From Exiguobacterium sp. s48 (lineage in GTDB: Bacteria > Bacillota > Bacilli > Exiguobacteriales > Exiguobacteriaceae): a DNA stretch of 64,000 nucleotides. The notes under the pieces were generated by a model that had not been told where the DNA came from, searched no databases, and was given only the letters and a program-made list of their open reading frames with translations. Position 1 is the first letter of the stretch; each line of letters begins with the position of its first letter. Shown piece after piece: positions 1 through 8,814 of the stretch. The stretch covers positions 1,240,001 through 1,304,000 of the forward strand of contig NZ_JACSKC010000001.1 in assembly GCF_018617395.1 (NCBI RefSeq), read 5' to 3'. The position numbers and the translations under genes are program-made.

Positions 1-988
1 GGGCAAGTTTCGCTGCAATCGTTGGGACTGCTGGCCAAACGAACATTTCCCCAATCGTCATGACGACCATCCCGACCATGAACATCCCGAATCCACCAGC
101 AAACGGGACAATCAAGAAGGCACCAAGGAAAATGGAAGCTCCGATGATTAACTGACGTTTCAAATCGTCCTCAAACTGTCGAAGCACACGGTTGAGTAAT
201 GGCTGTGCGAAGACGATCATCGCTCCGTTCACTGTCCATAGTAGTGAGTACTGACTGATTGTGACACCGAGATCTTTCGAATGAACGGCAATCGTTCCTT
301 GCCACTGCACATAGACGAACCAAAGGACCGCATATCCGATGGCGACGTACCACATCGACTTCATCGTTGCGCTCGAGAGAGTCGTGGCGGCAGCCTCAAG
401 TTGTGATTGCACGACAGGACGTGCCGGGTTCTTCAAATAACGAAGCCCAAATAAGAGCACCACGACAAATAAGACGGACAAGGAGAAGTTCGCATAGAAA
501 ATCCACTCAATGTTAAATCGAGCGATTTGTCCACTCATCGCCGTACCGAGAGCGACCCCCACATTTTGCGCAACATAAATCGCATTGAACGAACGACGTC
601 CTCCTTCTGGCCAGATAAGACCCGCAAATGCGTAAACGGTCGGAAAGACGAGTCCACCTGAGAAGCCAATCAAACCGAGCCACACTAAATAGCCGAAGAA
701 CGTGGCGTGGAACAGTAAAAATCCAAGTGAGCTCGCAAGCAAAAGACCGACAGAGATCATGAGCGTCGTTTTTCCACCGATACGGTCGAACAACGTCCCC
801 CCGATGTAGTTTCCGACAATCGCGAGTGCCGAGTTCACAAGAAGTGCCACCCCGGCAAGCGTCATCGACTCACCTAAAAAATCATGAATATACAGTGTGT
901 TAAACGGCCATAAAAAAGACGCCGCCGTTGTATTGAGCGCCATCGCAATGACTAGAATCCATACCGAGATTGGCATTTTATTGTTCAC
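1..988 (-). CDS. MFS family transporter (3' end outside window)
   Basis: The reverse strand from a GTG at 988 reads an uninterrupted, very hydrophobic protein of 329 visible codons that runs off the left edge. The start is placed by a GGAGG about eight bases upstream. The N-terminus (VNNKMPISVWILVIAMALN) enters directly into a membrane helix; around ten or eleven hydrophobic segments follow, with a loop GGTLFDRIGGK resembling the MFS motif A between helices 2 and 3. This supports a major facilitator, probably a proton-driven drug or solute exporter like B. subtilis YttB, but the substrate cannot be read. It is divergent from the ytqA gene that follows. Confidence 0.85.
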   Translation of the reverse strand, partial: MNNKMPISVWILVIAMALNTTAASFLWPFNTLYIHDFLGESMTLAGVALLVNSALAIVGNYIGGTLFDRIGGKTTLMISVGLLLASSLGFLLFHATFFGYLVWLGLIGFSGGLVFPTVYAFAGLIWPEGGRRSFNAIYVAQNVGVALGTAMSGQIARFNIEWIFYANFSLSVLFVVVLLFGLRYLKNPARPVVQSQLEAAATTLSSATMKSMWYVAIGYAVLWFVYVQWQGTIAVHSKDLGVTISQYSLLWTVNGAMIVFAQPLLNRVLRQFEDDLKRQLIIGASIFLGAFLIVPFAGGFGMFMVGMVVMTIGEMFVWPAVPTIAAKLA

Positions 989-1166
989 ACCAAGTCCTCC
1001 TTTCATTCCTCTTTCACATCAAAAAAATCGGCACATAATGGCCGAATCGACAAGATTTCCTTATCAAACCTAAACGAACGCCAAGGAAGTGTCAAGAAAA
1101 ATTACTTATTATGAAGTTTTGCCATTTCCCGTTTGTGATAGCATGAGCAAGGAAGGAGAGATGATC

Positions 1167-2141
1167 ATGAATCCATTTGGTCAAAACCGATATCATACGC
1201 TGAATGAGGCATATCGCCGAGAATATGGAGGGAAGGTATTCAAGGTACCGCTCGATGGCGGATTCACCTGTCCGAACCGTGACGGTCGCGTCTCAAAAGG
1301 CGGATGCACCTTCTGCTCAGACGATGGAAGTGGTGATTTCGCGGGAAATGCCTGTGACCCAATTCCCGTTCAATTTGCAGAAGTGAAGGTCCGGCTCCAC
1401 CGGAAGTGGAAAAATGCCAAGTACATCGCTTATTTTCAAGCGTTTAGTAATACGTATGCGCCGGTCGAGCGGTTACGTGAATTGTATGAACCGGCACTAA
1501 AAGAAGATGGGGTCGTCGGTCTCTCAATTGCGACACGTCCAGACTGCCTACCGGACGACGTCGTCGCCTATTTAGCAGAACTGAATGAACGGACGTCCCT
1601 TTGGGTGGAGCTCGGTCTTCAGACCGTACACGACACGACCGCTAAAAAGATTAATCGTGGACACGACTATCAATCGTTTTTGACAGGTCTTGCGAAACTT
1701 CGTCGTCACAACATTCGTGTCTGCGTTCATATCATCAATGGCCTCCCAGGTGAGACACCAGAGATGATGCTCGACACAACACGAGAAGTTGCTAAAATGG
1801 ACATACAAGGAATCAAGATCCATTTACTTCACGTCTTGAAACACACACCGCTCGCCCGTCAATACGAAAAAGGTCTACTCGAATTGATGGAGGAAGACAC
1901 ATACGTCTCCCTCGTCTGCGATCAGCTCGAATGTATACCTCCTGAGGTCATCGTCCATCGTTTGACAGGAGACGGTCCGCCCGAGCTATTGATTGGTCCG
2001 CTATGGAGCCGTCACAAGATGCAGGTGCTAAACAAGATTCGTGCGGAATTGGAACGACGAGATTCTTTCCAAGGAAAAAAGAAGGATGAGATCTATGGGA
2101 TTAATGAGAGTACTACCTTTTGCAAAACAATTACTACATGA
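1167..2141 (+). CDS. ytqA: Radical SAM protein, YtqA family (tRNA wobble uridine modification)
   Basis: A 324-residue radical SAM enzyme of the TIGR01212 type. The cluster cysteines are C35, C47 and C50, giving the wide CX11CX2C spacing of this family, after the conserved DGGFTCPNRDG. ATG 1167 is preferred over the upstream in-frame ATGs because GGAGAG lies at the right distance and because YtqA homologues begin with a short segment leading to RYHT. The gene overlaps the methyltransferase gene mnmM by about 45 bases, indicating translational coupling. As I recall, recent work on B. subtilis links YtqA to making the nm5 group on tRNA U34 (name MnmL); the neighbouring MnmM methylates that product, so the pair forms consecutive steps. 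The function is family knowledge plus context, not proven here. Confidence 0.9.
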   Translation: MNPFGQNRYHTLNEAYRREYGGKVFKVPLDGGFTCPNRDGRVSKGGCTFCSDDGSGDFAGNACDPIPVQFAEVKVRLHRKWKNAKYIAYFQAFSNTYAPVERLRELYEPALKEDGVVGLSIATRPDCLPDDVVAYLAELNERTSLWVELGLQTVHDTTAKKINRGHDYQSFLTGLAKLRRHNIRVCVHIINGLPGETPEMMLDTTREVAKMDIQGIKIHLLHVLKHTPLARQYEKGLLELMEEDTYVSLVCDQLECIPPEVIVHRLTGDGPPELLIGPLWSRHKMQVLNKIRAELERRDSFQGKKKDEIYGINESTTFCKTITT

Positions 2142-2667
2142 TCATCTCGAAGAAGGACATGTCGCCATCGATATGACAGCCGGAAACGGACACGATACGT
2201 TATTCCTCGCGCAAGCCGTTGGCGACACGGGACATGTGTACGCATTTGATATCCAGTCAGAGGCCGTAGCGGCCACAAACGCACGGATTGAAGAGGCGGG
2301 TGTCAGTGACCGGGTGACCGTCATTCATGATAGTCACGATACGGTCCAAGCGGTCGTTGAAAAGGAATTGCGTCCGATTACCGCGGCCGTCTTCAACTTA
2401 GGATATTTACCGGGAAGCGACAAATCCATCACGACACACGGGAATACGACCATCGCTGCCTTGTCTCAACTATTAGAGGTCATGGCTGTCGGTGGTGTCA
2501 TCGTCATCGTAATTTACCACGGACATGAAAGTGGAAAAGTCGAACGTGACGAGGTACTCCGTTATGTAGAGTCACTCGACCAAAAACAGGCAGGCGTCCT
2601 ACGGTACGGCTTCATCAACCAAATCAATCATCCCCCGTTCATCGTGGCGATTGAAAAACGAGGATAA
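2095..2667 (+). CDS. mnmM: tRNA (mnm5s2U34) methyltransferase MnmM (YtqB)
   Basis: A 190-residue class I SAM-dependent methyltransferase. Motif I is the sequence DMTAGNGHDT at about residues 26-35 and the family hallmark NLGYLPGSDK follows in the middle of the protein. B. subtilis YtqB (MnmM) converts nm5s2U34 to mnm5s2U34 in several tRNAs. The start is uncertain between ATGs at 2086, 2095 and 2104; 2095 has AGAAGG nine bases upstream and gives the usual N-terminus ahead of the VLPFAK segment. The gene begins inside the 3' end of ytqA, so both are probably translated from one message, and a terminator follows immediately. Confidence 0.9.
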   Translation: MGLMRVLPFAKQLLHDHLEEGHVAIDMTAGNGHDTLFLAQAVGDTGHVYAFDIQSEAVAATNARIEEAGVSDRVTVIHDSHDTVQAVVEKELRPITAAVFNLGYLPGSDKSITTHGNTTIAALSQLLEVMAVGGVIVIVIYHGHESGKVERDEVLRYVESLDQKQAGVLRYGFINQINHPPFIVAIEKRG

Positions 2668-2670
2668 GAA

Positions 2671-2695
2671 AAAGGCGGCTCAGTTGAGTCGCCTT
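2671..2695. terminator. Terminator after mnmM, shared with convergent hydrolase gene
   Basis: An inverted repeat AAAGGCG..CTCA / TGAG..CGCCTTT with one internal mismatch lies four bases after the mnmM stop and just before the stop of the convergent hydrolase gene at 2699. A-rich and T-rich flanks on both sides make it a likely bidirectional terminator. Confidence 0.7.
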
Positions 2696-2698
2696 TCG

Positions 2699-3412
2699 TC
2701 ATTCTTGAATCAATTCATAAAATGTCATGAGCGTTTCCGCAAATTTCGTGTTTAATCGTTCGTATCCAAAATGCGGGAAACCTTCCAATCGGCGGATATA
2801 CACTTGATCTCCACCAATCTTTCGACAGACATTCAGTGTCAGCTTCACATCTGCGAATTGGTCGTCCGGTGCGTAGAAACAAGCGAGTGGAAGACGTGGC
2901 AAATGTTTCTTCTCTTCTTGATGCTCGACAATTTCTTCTTCAATTTCACGATATTGTGCATACGTGATTTCACCGAATCGGGACGATTCGTCCCCCCCAC
3001 CAGTGAAGGTCATCATTCCGAGTGGCAAGTCTGGGCGGAAGCGGTCGACAGCACTCGCGACGACTTGTTTCAACCCACCGATTTGACGCGTTGCATGCCA
3101 GTCAAACAATGGGGAGATGTATGTGAGGCTCCCGAGTGGCACATCGTACTCCTGTAAGAGTCGATTCGTAAAGAGTGCGCCCAGGCTGAATGCCACGATG
3201 TGAATCGGCAATTTGTACTCTCCTGCCTCACGTAATGCTCGTTTGATGAGTTGTTTATGGTCATCTGCCGTCAATCCGACCGATTGGTCCCGAACGACGA
3301 TGACTTCGTAGTCGTCCTGTAGCCGTCGAATAAAATTCTCGCTGATCCGTGATGTGAACTGTAACGGATACACGATGACGATGACCCCTTTTCGAGTTTC
3401 TTCATATGTCAT
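2699..3412 (-). CDS. Alpha/beta hydrolase
   Basis: A 237-residue soluble protein with the layout of an alpha/beta hydrolase. The probable nucleophile elbow is AFSLG with Ser76, a variant of GxSxG; a candidate acid lies in YAPDDQF and the catalytic histidine in FPHFGYE near the C-terminus. The segment FDWHATRQIGG after the elbow would form part of the cap. No signal peptide is seen, so it acts in the cytoplasm, as an esterase or lysophospholipase-like enzyme of unknown substrate. In B. subtilis a lysophospholipase gene (ytpA) lies near ytqB, but I cannot claim orthology. Confidence 0.8.
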   Translation of the reverse strand: MTYEETRKGVIVIVYPLQFTSRISENFIRRLQDDYEVIVVRDQSVGLTADDHKQLIKRALREAGEYKLPIHIVAFSLGALFTNRLLQEYDVPLGSLTYISPLFDWHATRQIGGLKQVVASAVDRFRPDLPLGMMTFTGGGDESSRFGEITYAQYREIEEEIVEHQEEKKHLPRLPLACFYAPDDQFADVKLTLNVCRKIGGDQVYIRRLEGFPHFGYERLNTKFAETLMTFYELIQE

Positions 3413-3451
3413 GCTGTCGTCACCTCATTTATAGACTATGTATATTGTATC

Positions 3452-3479
3452 AAAAAAACATCAGTCGCAACTGATGTTT
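3452..3479 (-). terminator. Terminator of the GNAT gene
   Basis: Read on the minus strand, the perfect 10-bp stem AAACATCAGT / ACTGATGTTT with a four-base loop is followed by a run of T. It lies 20 bases past the GNAT stop codon. Confidence 0.85.
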
Positions 3480-3500
3480 GAGGAAAATCCGTCTGGAGGC

Positions 3501-3971
3501 TTAGCTCGGGTCATATCGTAAATGAATGAGTTCCATCGGACGATCATACACCTCTTCTTGGATGCGGTTCACTTCTTCAAACGATTGATGTAAGAGAAAC
3601 GCAATCGCTTGATCATTCGAATTCTCAACGTACACTTCCATCGGTTGTTCTTTTGTGGATTGGAGGTATTCCAAAAAGGCTGCGCCATACCCATTCCGAT
3701 GATAGTCGGGATGCAGATAGAGACGAAGCATCTCCCACATGTCACCGCGATCGATGGCATGACAAAATCCGATGACCTCTTCATCATACTCGCCGACGAT
3801 AAAGTACTGTTCTCGTGCTTCTTCACTTGAACTGATTGCTCGCACAATCTCTTCTTGGCGATAGGCGCGCTCCATTGCTCTCGTTCGATTGGAATCATCC
3901 TTTGAAATCGTCGCGAGTGCAATCGTCCGAATCAACGCCGCATCCTCTGGCACTGCTTCCCTCATCTTCAT
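3501..3971 (-). CDS. GNAT family N-acetyltransferase
   Basis: A 156-residue protein with the complete GNAT fold signature. The acetyl-CoA binding motif A is LHPDYHRNGYGAAF near residues 86-99 (RxxGxG/A type), followed by the ENSNDQAIAFL helix and the Y/F-rich strand typical of motif B. The acceptor substrate cannot be read. Its start has GGGGGA seven bases upstream. It stands alone, with its own terminator, between a hydrolase and a divergently read stress-type protein, and resembles many monocistronic acetyltransferases in Bacillales. Confidence 0.85.
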   Translation of the reverse strand: MKMREAVPEDAALIRTIALATISKDDSNRTRAMERAYRQEEIVRAISSSEEAREQYFIVGEYDEEVIGFCHAIDRGDMWEMLRLYLHPDYHRNGYGAAFLEYLQSTKEQPMEVYVENSNDQAIAFLLHQSFEEVNRIQEEVYDRPMELIHLRYDPS

Positions 3972-4070
3972 GACAGCTTCCCCCTTTTGGCCAATCTATT
4001 TGTATCATTCCCTATCCTAGCGTTTTTATCCTGCCCTTCATTTCTTTTTCATGACGATTCATCAGAAAAC

Positions 4071-4096
4071 GTTACGTCGCCATTGCTCTAGGGTAT
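4071..4096 (+). promoter_or_regulatory. Candidate SigB-type promoter
   Basis: GTTACG, a 14-base spacer and GGGTAT lie 40 bases before the start of the YtxH-like gene. The -10 matches the B. subtilis SigB consensus GGGTAT exactly and the -35 shares the GTT core. YtxH-type proteins are classical general-stress genes, which supports the reading. Confidence 0.45.
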
Positions 4097-4135
4097 ATCA
4101 CAAGCAATGCCAATCAAACGAAGGAGTGGAACCAC

Positions 4136-4642
4136 ATGGAACCTAGACAAGAACATGACCCGAAAGTAGAACAGACAGCAAACCCGAACCGCCAATTCGA
4201 TCAATTGGACGGGGGAAGTCCAAAGATCAATGTCGTGACCGGGATGTTGCTCGGTGCCCTCGTCGGTGGTCTACTCGCCTTACTTAGCTCCTCGAACCGG
4301 GAGCAGACAAAGCAATCCCTCTCGAATGCGAAATCGTCGGTCGGGGGCCTCGTCAACGAAGTGAAACAAGATCCTGCCGGCAAGGCGTCTCAAGTCATTG
4401 AGCAAGTGAAGTCGGCCTCGACAAAGATTCAAGAAGTCTCCACAGACGTCCAAAACGTCTACGAAAAAGTCGTCGGTGAAGTCGATACCGTGAAAGAGGA
4501 CGTCACTAAAATCGTCGAGACGGCTCAAGAGGCCAAGTCAGACTTACAGGACATCGGGGAGAAAGTCGTCGAAGCGAAGGATACAGCGCTCGGACAAGAT
4601 CAAACAACCGATTCGAACAAACAGGCACCTCCGACAACATAA
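4136..4642 (+). CDS. YtxH-like general stress membrane protein
   Basis: A 168-residue protein with a polar N-terminal 30 residues, a single glycine-rich membrane helix at about residues 33-50 (GMLLGALVGGLLALL) and a long charged alpha-helical tail. The tail, rich in K, E, V, Q and S, carries the repeated heptad-like pattern of YtxH and late-embryogenesis-like proteins. The GGAGTGGAACCAC spacing sets the ATG. YtxH family members belong to the SigB regulon in Bacillus, and a SigB-like promoter precedes this gene. The biochemical role is unknown; anchoring of a coiled-coil tail to the membrane is the only structural inference. Confidence 0.75.
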   Translation: MEPRQEHDPKVEQTANPNRQFDQLDGGSPKINVVTGMLLGALVGGLLALLSSSNREQTKQSLSNAKSSVGGLVNEVKQDPAGKASQVIEQVKSASTKIQEVSTDVQNVYEKVVGEVDTVKEDVTKIVETAQEAKSDLQDIGEKVVEAKDTALGQDQTTDSNKQAPPTT

Positions 4643-4677
4643 AAAAACGACCTTTCCGCGGAAAGGTCGTTTTTTTA
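4641..4677. terminator. Bidirectional terminator between YtxH-like gene and metK
   Basis: A near-perfect palindrome (AAAAAAACGACCTTTCC followed by GCGG and its complement) lies between two convergent genes. Both strands give a GC-rich stem followed by a T run. Confidence 0.9.
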
Positions 4678-4680
4678 TGA

Positions 4681-5889
4681 TTACGCGAAACGTTTCGCGC
4701 CTTCTTCAAGAATGGCTGCTTTATCTGTTTGCTCCCATGGGAGTTCGATGTCTGTACGACCGAAGTGACCGTATGCTGCCGTTTGTTTGTAGATTGGGCG
4801 ACGAAGGTCGAGCATCTTGATGATGCCTGCCGGACGGAGGTCGAAGTTCTCACGAACGAGTTCAACGAGTTCCGTTTCGCTCAATTTACCTGTGCCGAAC
4901 GTATCGACAGCGATCGATACTGGGTGTGCAACACCGATTGCGTACGCAAGTTGAACTTCCGCTTTATCCGCAAGTCCTGCTGCAACGATGTTTTTCGCTA
5001 CATAGCGAGCTGCGTATGCCGCTGAACGGTCAACTTTTGTAGGATCTTTACCAGAGAATGCACCGCCACCGTGACGAGCGTATCCACCGTACGTATCGAC
5101 GATGATCTTACGTCCTGTCAAACCTGCATCCCCTTGTGGTCCGCCGATTACGAAGCGACCAGTCGGGTTGATGAAGTATTTTGTTTCAGCATCGATGAGT
5201 TCAGCCGGAATGACCGCCTCGATGACATGTTTTTTCAAGTCTTCTTGAATTTGCTCAAGCGTGATCTCTTCAGCGTGTTGCGTCGAAATAACGATCGTAT
5301 CGATGCGAACAGGGTTGTTGTCCTCATCATACTCAACCGTTACTTGCGTCTTCCCGTCCGGACGAAGGTACTCGAGCGTACCGTTCTTACGTACTTCAGC
5401 AAGACGACGTGACAACTTATGTGCCAACGAGATCGGAAGTGGCATGAGTTCAGGTGTCTCGTTTGTTGCATAACCGAACATGAGACCTTGGTCTCCTGCA
5501 CCGATTGCATCAAGTTCCTCTTCAGTCATCTGACCTTCACGTGCTTCAAGCGCTTGGTCAACACCTTGCGCGATGTCTACTGACTGCTCGTCAATCGATG
5601 TCAAGACGGCACATGTTTCTGCGTCGAAACCGTATTTCGCGCGCGTATATCCGATTTCACGAATCGTTTCACGGACAACTTTCGGGATATCCACGTAAGT
5701 TGACGTTGTGATTTCACCAGCTACGAGTACAAGACCTGTTGTGACAGACGTTTCTGCCGCAACACGGGCATTCGGGTCTTCCGCTAAAATGGCATCCAAA
5801 ATCGAGTCAGAAATCTGATCACAAATTTTGTCTGGATGTCCTTCAGTAACCGACTCTGAAGTAAAAAGTCGACGGTTCAATTTTGACAT
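4681..5889 (-). CDS. metK: S-adenosylmethionine synthetase
   Basis: A 402-residue methionine adenosyltransferase that forms SAM from methionine and ATP. The family signatures are present: GHPDKICDQ at residues 17-25, [12 protein letters not shown] near residue 125 and the glycine-rich [16 protein letters not shown] near residue 275. Length and start match B. subtilis MetK, and GGAGG lies eight bases before the ATG. The long leader carries a SAM riboswitch followed by a rho-independent terminator, so expression should fall when SAM is plentiful. The divergent neighbour is pckA, the same pairing as in B. subtilis. Confidence 0.98.
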   Translation of the reverse strand: MSKLNRRLFTSESVTEGHPDKICDQISDSILDAILAEDPNARVAAETSVTTGLVLVAGEITTSTYVDIPKVVRETIREIGYTRAKYGFDAETCAVLTSIDEQSVDIAQGVDQALEAREGQMTEEELDAIGAGDQGLMFGYATNETPELMPLPISLAHKLSRRLAEVRKNGTLEYLRPDGKTQVTVEYDEDNNPVRIDTIVISTQHAEEITLEQIQEDLKKHVIEAVIPAELIDAETKYFINPTGRFVIGGPQGDAGLTGRKIIVDTYGGYARHGGGAFSGKDPTKVDRSAAYAARYVAKNIVAAGLADKAEVQLAYAIGVAHPVSIAVDTFGTGKLSETELVELVRENFDLRPAGIIKMLDLRRPIYKQTAAYGHFGRTDIELPWEQTDKAAILEEGAKRFA

Positions 5890-5965
5890 TCAAAAAACCT
5901 CCTATAATAAGGGTATTATGTGGACGGTACTCGTTCCCCTTACGCGTTGCTTTGGGACGGTAATG

Positions 5966-6003
5966 AAAAAAACCTCCCCCGATGACATACATTGGGAAAG
6001 GTT
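5966..6003 (-). terminator. Regulated terminator of the metK SAM riboswitch
   Basis: On the minus strand AACCTTTCCC pairs with GGGGGAGGTT (two G-U pairs) around a 13-base loop and is followed by a T run. It lies between the riboswitch aptamer and the metK ribosome binding site, the position expected for the SAM-dependent off switch. Confidence 0.85.
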
Positions 6004-6021
6004 GAATCGTTCTTCCTTACC

Positions 6022-6142
6022 CTCTTATCGTTCGAAGCTAATGGCTTCGCTTCAGGATAGCACCTTTTCCGCACAGGACTTCATGTCGGACGGTTGCTGG
6101 GCTTCGTAGGGCCTTGTTCCCTCCACCGCTCAGAATAAGAGT
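6022..6142 (-). ncRNA. SAM-I (S-box) riboswitch
   Basis: The reverse strand contains the S-box landmarks in order: CTCTTATTC closing strand, GAGCGGTGGAGGGA, GCCC, GAAGCCCAGCAACC, AAGGTGCTA, and the return strand CGATAAGAG that closes helix P1. These are the conserved elements of the SAM-I aptamer. It stands in the leader of metK, the enzyme that makes the ligand, with a terminator downstream. Confidence 0.97.
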
Positions 6143-6158
6143 ATCCGTTACGAAAACC

Positions 6159-6187
6159 ATCATATAAATGACACTCGGTTATGTCAA
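6159..6187 (-). promoter_or_regulatory. SigA promoter of metK
   Basis: TTGACA, a 17-base spacer and TATGAT read on the minus strand just upstream of the riboswitch. The predicted start is about ten bases before the aptamer. Confidence 0.85.
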
Positions 6188-6321
6188 GGGAATCGAACAA
6201 ATTCGTAAAAGTTTTCACAGACTTGCAAAACATTTCTGTTTGTGAATCGTCAAACATTTTTTTATTTCGTTTCTATTTTTTAACACCTTGTGATAAGAGA
6301 ATGTGATAAACTGTCTGTGTA

Positions 6322-6335
6322 AGAAAGCGCTTACT
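6322..6335 (+). promoter_or_regulatory. cre-like site upstream of pckA
   Basis: AGAAAGCGCTTACT matches the CcpA operator consensus TGWAANCGNTNWCA at 12 of 14 positions; only the outermost bases differ. It lies about 17 bases upstream of the -35 of the proposed pckA promoter. Confidence 0.4.
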
Positions 6336-6351
6336 TAGAGAGAAGAAACGC

Positions 6352-6380
6352 TTGTGTTTAATTAGTGTGTCACATATAAT
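6352..6380 (+). promoter_or_regulatory. Candidate pckA promoter
   Basis: TTGTGT, a 17-base spacer and a perfect TATAAT lie about 85 bases upstream of the pckA start. The rest of 6188-6463 is AT-rich with no coding potential. Confidence 0.5.
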
Positions 6381-6463
6381 TAAAAATGTCATACTGATTA
6401 AACGTAATCGCGGAAGTATGCGGATTTCATCCACATCTATTTAGGGGAAAGGTGGGATTCAGG

Positions 6464-8035
6464 ATGGCGACAACGCTCCTGAAAATCGAAGAATTAATTA
6501 ATGGTGCCGACATGTTACGGAACTTGACGGTTCCAGAATTGGTGGAAGAAGCCATTCAAAACGGTGAAGGGGTACTGACGAAAGACGGGGCATTATCTGT
6601 CAGCACAGGTGCTTTTACCGGACGGTCACCGAAAGACAAATTCGTCGTACAAGATGAAGTCAGCAACAACCTCGTCGATTGGGGGAAAGTCAACCAACCA
6701 ATTGCAGAAGAGAAGTTCACAGCACTTCTTGACAAAGTAGTCGACCATTTAGAAAAGAAAGATAAACTTTACTACTTGGAAGCTTCTGCCGGTGCTGACG
6801 AGCACTACAATTTACCGGTTCGTGCCATCACAGAGTATGCATGGCATAGTCTATTTGCGAAACAGCTCTTCTTACGTGATTGGTCTACGAACAGTGCGTT
6901 CGACCCGTTCACAGTCATTTATGCACCGAGTTATAAAGCAGATCCAGCGGTCGATGGTACGAACTCTGAGACGTTCATTCTCGTTTCATTCGCCAAGCGC
7001 ACGATTCTAATCGGGGGAACAGAATACGGTGGCGAAATTAAGAAATCCATTTTCTCTGTCATGAACTTCCTATTGCCGGAACAAAACGTTTTATCCATGC
7101 ACTGTTCGGCAAACGTCAACGATGCAAACGAGACAGCCCTCTTCTTTGGTTTATCGGGAACCGGGAAGACGACACTCTCTGCCGACCCTGAGCGTCACTT
7201 GATTGGAGATGATGAGCACGGATGGTCACCAGACGGGGTCTTTAACATCGAAGGTGGTTGCTACGCGAAGACGATCAACTTGTCGCGTGAGAACGAACCT
7301 GAAATTTATGATGCAATCCGATTCGGTTCTCTAATTGAGAACGTCGTTTTGAACGATGACCGTACACCGGACTATAAAAATATTTCCTTAACGGAGAATA
7401 CCCGTGCGGCATATCCGATTGAGTTCATCGACAACGCGATGCTCCCATCTCGTGCAGGTCATCCAAATACGATCGTCTTCTTGACAGCAGACGCATACGG
7501 TGTCTTGCCTCCGATCAGCAAATTGACGAAGGAACAGGCAATGTACCACTTCTTGTCTGGGTATACCTCGAAACTCGCTGGCACGGAGCGCGGGGTCACA
7601 GAACCTCAAGCGACGTTCTCGACTTGTTTCGGCTCACCGTTCCTTCCGCTCGCTCCAGAGCGTTATGCGGACATGCTCGGTAAATTGATTGAAGAACATG
7701 ATGTCGATGTCTATCTTGTCAACACAGGTTGGACAGGCGGTGCCTATGGTGAAGGATCACGTATGAAACTCGCTTACACGCGTGCGATGGTCAATGCCGC
7801 AGTCAACGGCCAGCTTCGTGACGTCGAGACGACGAAACATGATATTTTCAATGTCGAGATGCCTGTAGCTATTGAAGGCGTACCAAGCGATGTGCTCAAC
7901 CCACGCGATACGTGGAGCGACCCAGCTCGCTACGATGTCGAGGCCAAAGCTCTCGCCATGAAGTTCAAAGAAAACTTTAAGCGTTTCACAAAAGCAAACG
8001 AATCGGTCATCGCGGCCGGTCCGCTCGTCATCTAA
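6464..8035 (+). CDS. pckA: Phosphoenolpyruvate carboxykinase (ATP)
   Basis: A 523-residue ATP-dependent PEP carboxykinase that converts oxaloacetate and ATP to PEP, CO2 and ADP in gluconeogenesis. The kinase-1a nucleotide loop [11 protein letters not shown] starts at residue 229; the substrate loop [13 protein letters not shown] is near the N-terminus and LIGDDEHGW carries the metal ligands. ATG 6464 is chosen over GTG 6452 because AAGGTGG sits eight bases before it while the GTG abuts the Shine-Dalgarno. It is divergent from metK as in B. subtilis. A candidate promoter and a cre-like site lie upstream. Confidence 0.97.
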   Translation: MATTLLKIEELINGADMLRNLTVPELVEEAIQNGEGVLTKDGALSVSTGAFTGRSPKDKFVVQDEVSNNLVDWGKVNQPIAEEKFTALLDKVVDHLEKKDKLYYLEASAGADEHYNLPVRAITEYAWHSLFAKQLFLRDWSTNSAFDPFTVIYAPSYKADPAVDGTNSETFILVSFAKRTILIGGTEYGGEIKKSIFSVMNFLLPEQNVLSMHCSANVNDANETALFFGLSGTGKTTLSADPERHLIGDDEHGWSPDGVFNIEGGCYAKTINLSRENEPEIYDAIRFGSLIENVVLNDDRTPDYKNISLTENTRAAYPIEFIDNAMLPSRAGHPNTIVFLTADAYGVLPPISKLTKEQAMYHFLSGYTSKLAGTERGVTEPQATFSTCFGSPFLPLAPERYADMLGKLIEEHDVDVYLVNTGWTGGAYGEGSRMKLAYTRAMVNAAVNGQLRDVETTKHDIFNVEMPVAIEGVPSDVLNPRDTWSDPARYDVEAKALAMKFKENFKRFTKANESVIAAGPLVI

Positions 8036-8068
8036 TAAAAAGCACCGACTCATCGAGTCGGTGCTTTT
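8036..8068. terminator. Shared terminator of pckA and convergent hydrolase
   Basis: The 11-bp stem AGCACCGACTC / GAGTCGGTGCT with a three-base loop has A and T runs on its two flanks. The hydrolase stop codon at 8050-8052 lies in the loop, so its last codons are part of the hairpin. Confidence 0.9.
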
Positions 8069-8814
8069 GTATTTCGGAGCATCCAATCCATTGCTTGTTC
8101 GGTCGTTTCCCATTTGTCCCAAAACGGGAGTTGATGGCCGAACGGGAGTACCCAAAATTCAGCTTGCTCCCCTAACTTCTCTGCGACAGCTGTCGCATGG
8201 CGTAAACGAACCTGCTCGTCATCCGTCCCATGAATGATTAGCGTCGGGGCCACCCAATCCTTGTAGAGCGGTGAGCGTTCCGTATATGCCGCTTCTGCCG
8301 ATTCAGGATCCCCACCTGTCATGCGACGTAACATTTTCCGCATCGATCGTTGTTCTTCATACGTCCACTCAAGATTCGTCACACCGGCCCACGAAGTGAC
8401 GGTCGTGACCGGTCGTTCAGAAGCGAGGGAAAGGGCCATCATCCCACCACGTGAAAAACCGAGTGCATGAATCGGTCGTCCGCTCGTTTCGATACGATCG
8501 TAAAGGGAGAGCACATCTTCCAAGTCTGCACCACCGAAGTCCTCTTTCCCTGTGCCGCCGTGATTGCCCCGGTAGACCGGAGCCACCACGTGAAAACCTC
8601 GGGCCGCAAATTGCATGAGGCGTGGTAACCGAACGTCCCCGATTCGTGCCGTTCCTCCTCGTAAGTACATCAACACCTGTCCGTTCGACCGTTTCGGTTC
8701 AATCGAATAGGCGACGACCTCTTCCCCATCATTCGTCGTGTACCACCCACGCGTCACTCGGTAACCGGCGTATGGTGGCAACACGTCGATTCGGTCAAAC
8801 CAACTGTTGCTCAT
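8050..8814 (-). CDS. Alpha/beta hydrolase, prolyl-oligopeptidase (S9) type
   Basis: A 254-residue hydrolase. The nucleophile elbow is GFSRGG with Ser121, the acid is likely in IIHGTDDEQV and the histidine in PFGHQLPFWDK, the order seen in S9/DLH-type hydrolases such as B. subtilis YtmA. An oxyanion segment LRGG lies at about residues 51-54. The start codon lies inside the 3' end of the Nudix gene ytkD (20-base overlap) with AGGG six bases upstream, so the two form an operon. The last seven codons are encoded within the terminator hairpin shared with pckA. Substrate unknown. Confidence 0.8.
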   Translation of the reverse strand: MSNSWFDRIDVLPPYAGYRVTRGWYTTNDGEEVVAYSIEPKRSNGQVLMYLRGGTARIGDVRLPRLMQFAARGFHVVAPVYRGNHGGTGKEDFGGADLEDVLSLYDRIETSGRPIHALGFSRGGMMALSLASERPVTTVTSWAGVTNLEWTYEEQRSMRKMLRRMTGGDPESAEAAYTERSPLYKDWVAPTLIIHGTDDEQVRLRHATAVAEKLGEQAEFWVLPFGHQLPFWDKWETTEQAMDWMLRNTKAPTR

